From positions 1 through 6,536 of the forward strand of contig JAFSBS010000266.1 of the NCBI GenBank assembly GCA_017437165.1: DNA of 6,536 bases, in the 5' to 3' direction. Positions 4,755 to 6,536 of the stretch are shown piece by piece (the first letter of the stretch is position 1; each line of letters opens with the position of its first letter). This DNA comes from Clostridia bacterium (GTDB lineage: Bacteria; Bacillota; Clostridia; Oscillospirales; Acutalibacteraceae). The notes below the pieces were generated by a model. It did not search any database. It had not been told where the DNA came from and worked only from the letters and a program-made list of their open reading frames with translations. The position numbers and the translations under genes are program-made.

Positions 4755-5921
4755 ATGATAATAAATTTATTAAGACTTATTCTTGGTTTTGTGGAATTTG
4801 AAGCAAAGGGTGGGTTCCCTGAAAGGTTTTTAAATCTTTGTACAGTCAATGGAATTACGCTCTGGCAAGTACAAAATGATGGTGTAAAGGTGAAGGCCTG
4901 TACATCTATAAAAGCGTATAAAAACATAAAGAAATCTGCAAGGAATTCCGGAATGAAAGTTAAAATAATAAGAAAACGCGGTTTTCCGTTTTTTGTAAAA
5001 AACAATCGCGCAAGGGTTGGGGTTTTAGTAGGAATTTCGCTTGTTGTACTTTTTCTTGCGATGTCCTCTTGTATGCTCTGGAATATAGAAGTTTCAGGTA
5101 ACACGAGGATTAAAAGCGAAGTTTTAATGGAGAGTCTTAACAATAATGGTGTCAGAATAGGTGTTTTAAAATCAAAAATTGATACAATAGCAGTACAAAA
5201 TGAGTTGCTTGATGAATATAAAGATTTATCATGGGTATCTATAAATATTTTTGGTACAAAAGCAGTGTTGGAAGTAAAAGAAAACAGTGAAAAACCTGAA
5301 ATGGAAGATGATAAAACACCAATGAATATTGTAGCCGGAAAAGATGGACAGATTGTACTTGTTGAAGGTCATAAAGGGACTAACATCGTGAAAGAGGGTG
5401 ATGTTGTAGTAAGAGGAGATTTGCTCATTTCGGGTGTGACCCTTAACAGCGATGGTAGCGAAAAAACTACTCACGCATCAGGTAAAGTCTTTGCAAAAAC
5501 AATTACAGATGTGTATGGTGAATGTGATACAAAAAGTAGCGGAGATGTTTTGAAATCTTCAGGGTATAAATACTACTTGTATGCATTAGGTGGTGAAATA
5601 CCGTTGTTTTTGAAGTGTAAAGGCGAGAAACTTTACAAGGGCGAAAACTTGTTGAAAAGTACTTCGGGTGAGTTGCCGTTTGGTGTAAAGTGGGAATTTC
5701 TTGGTGAGTTTCAGAAAACGGAAATAGAATTCACAGAAAATCAATCAGCATTTTTATCACTTTTGAATTGTGTTAATGAAAAACGCAAGAACTTTAAAGA
5801 TGAATGCGAGATATCCAAAATCAGCTATACAAAGAATTCGACAGAAGATAAGGTAGAGGTTAAATGCCAAGTTGTTGCAAAAGAGAATATCGCAGAAGAG
5901 AAAGAGATATTTGTAGAATAA
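4755..5921 (+). CDS. yqfD: Sporulation membrane protein YqfD
   Basis: This is a 388-residue single-pass membrane protein of the YqfD family, made in the mother cell during sporulation; its biochemical role is unknown. The N-terminal cytoplasmic part (1-85) holds a family-typical opening (LLRLILGFVEFEAKGGFPER at 5-24), ILWQ-like ITLWQVQ at 34-40 and a basic stretch RKRGFPFFVKNNRAR at 73-87. One membrane helix spans about 88-109. The part after it has an FtsQ/POTRA-like look, with WNIEVSGNTRI at 109-119 and WVSINIFGTKAVLEVKE at 160-176, then a larger domain with GDVVVRGDLLISG at 215-227. It forms a two-gene unit with yqfC. No convincing terminator lies between it and phoH, so some read-through into phoH during sporulation is possible. 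Confidence 0.9.
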   Translation: MIINLLRLILGFVEFEAKGGFPERFLNLCTVNGITLWQVQNDGVKVKACTSIKAYKNIKKSARNSGMKVKIIRKRGFPFFVKNNRARVGVLVGISLVVLFLAMSSCMLWNIEVSGNTRIKSEVLMESLNNNGVRIGVLKSKIDTIAVQNELLDEYKDLSWVSINIFGTKAVLEVKENSEKPEMEDDKTPMNIVAGKDGQIVLVEGHKGTNIVKEGDVVVRGDLLISGVTLNSDGSEKTTHASGKVFAKTITDVYGECDTKSSGDVLKSSGYKYYLYALGGEIPLFLKCKGEKLYKGENLLKSTSGELPFGVKWEFLGEFQKTEIEFTENQSAFLSLLNCVNEKRKNFKDECEISKISYTKNSTEDKVEVKCQVVAKENIAEEKEIFVE

Positions 5922-5968
5922 AAAGAAAAAAACTAATACCTTTTCACAAAAATTTTTGAAAATTTTAG

Positions 5969-5996
5969 TGGACATTTACAAAAAATGTGGTATAAT
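5969..5996 (+). promoter_or_regulatory. Sigma-A-type promoter of phoH
   Basis: TGGACA (-35, 5969-5974) and a perfect TATAAT (-10, 5991-5996) are 16 bases apart. The -10 is extended, preceded by TGG (TGn). The predicted start is near 6003, giving a leader of about 38 bases. This gives phoH vegetative expression independent of the sporulation genes upstream. Confidence 0.8.
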
Positions 5997-6040
5997 GATA
6001 CTTGTGTAATTATGGTATTATATATTTAGTGGAGTAAAAG

Positions 6041-6536
6041 ATGTTTGAACAGATTATAAATGTTGACAGAATGGAACAGGCGGTAAGTCTTTTCGGTAGT
6101 TTTGATGAAAATATAACACTTATAGAAAAGACTTTTGACGTTAAAATTCATAGCCGCGGTTCAGATATAAAAGTCACAGGCAATGCAGAGGATGTTGCTA
6201 AAGGCGTCAAAGCCATAAATGGTCTTTTAATGCTTATAAACCGTGGCGAAGTGCTTAACGAACAAAATGTTCGTTATGTAATTTCGCTTGTTGGTGACGG
6301 CAATGAGGACAAACTCTCTACGATGTCAAATGACTGTATCTGTATTACAAGTAAAGGCAAACCTGTTAAACCTAAAACTTTAGGGCAGAAAAAGTATGTT
6401 GAATCAATAAAAGAAAATACTATTGTGTTGGGTGTAGGTCCTGCGGGTACGGGCAAAACTTATCTTGCGGTTGCTATGGCGGTAAATGCTTTCAGAGCAA
6501 AAGAGGTTAACAGAATAATTTTAACGCGACCTGCAG
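6041..6536 (+). CDS. phoH: PhoH-like ATPase, N-terminal half, cut by the window edge
   Basis: The first 165 residues are present; the family is usually about 320 long. Residues 1-100 form the N-terminal domain typical of YbeZ/PhoL-type proteins, including FDVKIHSRGSDIKVTG at 32-47. Then come a Q-type segment KPKTLGQKKYVESI at 110-123 and a perfect Walker A motif GPAGTGKT at 133-140. The sequence ends in ILTRPA at 160-165, which is where the family continues to the Walker B region. The protein is a cytosolic P-loop nucleotidase linked to RNA metabolism and ribosome maturation, often acting with YbeY, which would be expected just downstream. The start is ATG at 6041 with GGAG at 6031-6034, 6 bases upstream. 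The order yqfC-yqfD-phoH is conserved in Firmicutes. Confidence 0.93.
   Translation, partial: MFEQIINVDRMEQAVSLFGSFDENITLIEKTFDVKIHSRGSDIKVTGNAEDVAKGVKAINGLLMLINRGEVLNEQNVRYVISLVGDGNEDKLSTMSNDCICITSKGKPVKPKTLGQKKYVESIKENTIVLGVGPAGTGKTYLAVAMAVNAFRAKEVNRIILTRPA

Noticed and set aside
4742..5143. Minus-strand frame of 133 codons
   Set aside because: It is a shadow of yqfD, whose family match is clear on the plus strand.
5922..5968. Terminator after yqfD
   Set aside because: The segment has only short AAAATTTT-type pairing, with no GC-containing stem and no clean T-run.
5229..5975. Minus-strand frames of 81 and 72 codons
   Set aside because: Both lie opposite yqfD and are Phe/Tyr/Cys-rich, as expected for the complement of Lys/Glu-rich coding sequence.
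6274..6456. Minus-strand frame of 60 codons
   Set aside because: It is a shadow of phoH across the Walker A region.

Overview
The window is AT-rich, with strong Shine-Dalgarno sites, and carries the conserved Firmicutes sporulation genes ylbJ, yqfC and yqfD, with yqfD followed by phoH. This points to an endospore-forming low-GC Clostridium-type bacterium, most likely of the Oscillospirales/Ruminococcus kind (inference from gene content and protein style; no search was run). No mobile element, CRISPR array, rRNA or tRNA was seen, and no gene-free stretch exceeds 300 bases.

Layout. The left part (1-3363) is all on the minus strand. From right to left it holds a small four-cysteine protein, the second gene of the ylbJ unit. 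Next comes a long-form ribose-phosphate pyrophosphokinase (prs) with its own sigma-A-type promoter and an intrinsic terminator. Then comes a DUF4234-type membrane protein with a very long charged tail, and finally the first codons of another minus-strand gene at the edge. ylbJ (3357-4424, minus) and yqfC-yqfD (4509-5921, plus) diverge from a 78-84 bp gap. phoH (from 6041, plus) follows with its own sigma-A-type promoter and runs off the right edge.

How the parts fit. The gap between ylbJ and yqfC contains sigma-E-like promoters on both strands, interleaved on one imperfect palindrome. All three sporulation membrane/coat-associated genes could therefore be switched on from one DNA segment in the mother cell. 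The housekeeping genes on either side, prs and phoH, have vegetative-type promoters. A second compact design lies between prs and the DUF4234 gene, where the prs terminator stem supplies the apparent -35 box of the next gene.

Most of the window is ordinary core genome. The points worth a second look are the overlapping sigma-E promoter pair, the terminator/promoter overlap, the DUF4234 protein with its repeated short motifs and recent 45-bp duplication, the long-form prs with its 5' hairpin leader, and the small cysteine protein in a sporulation unit.
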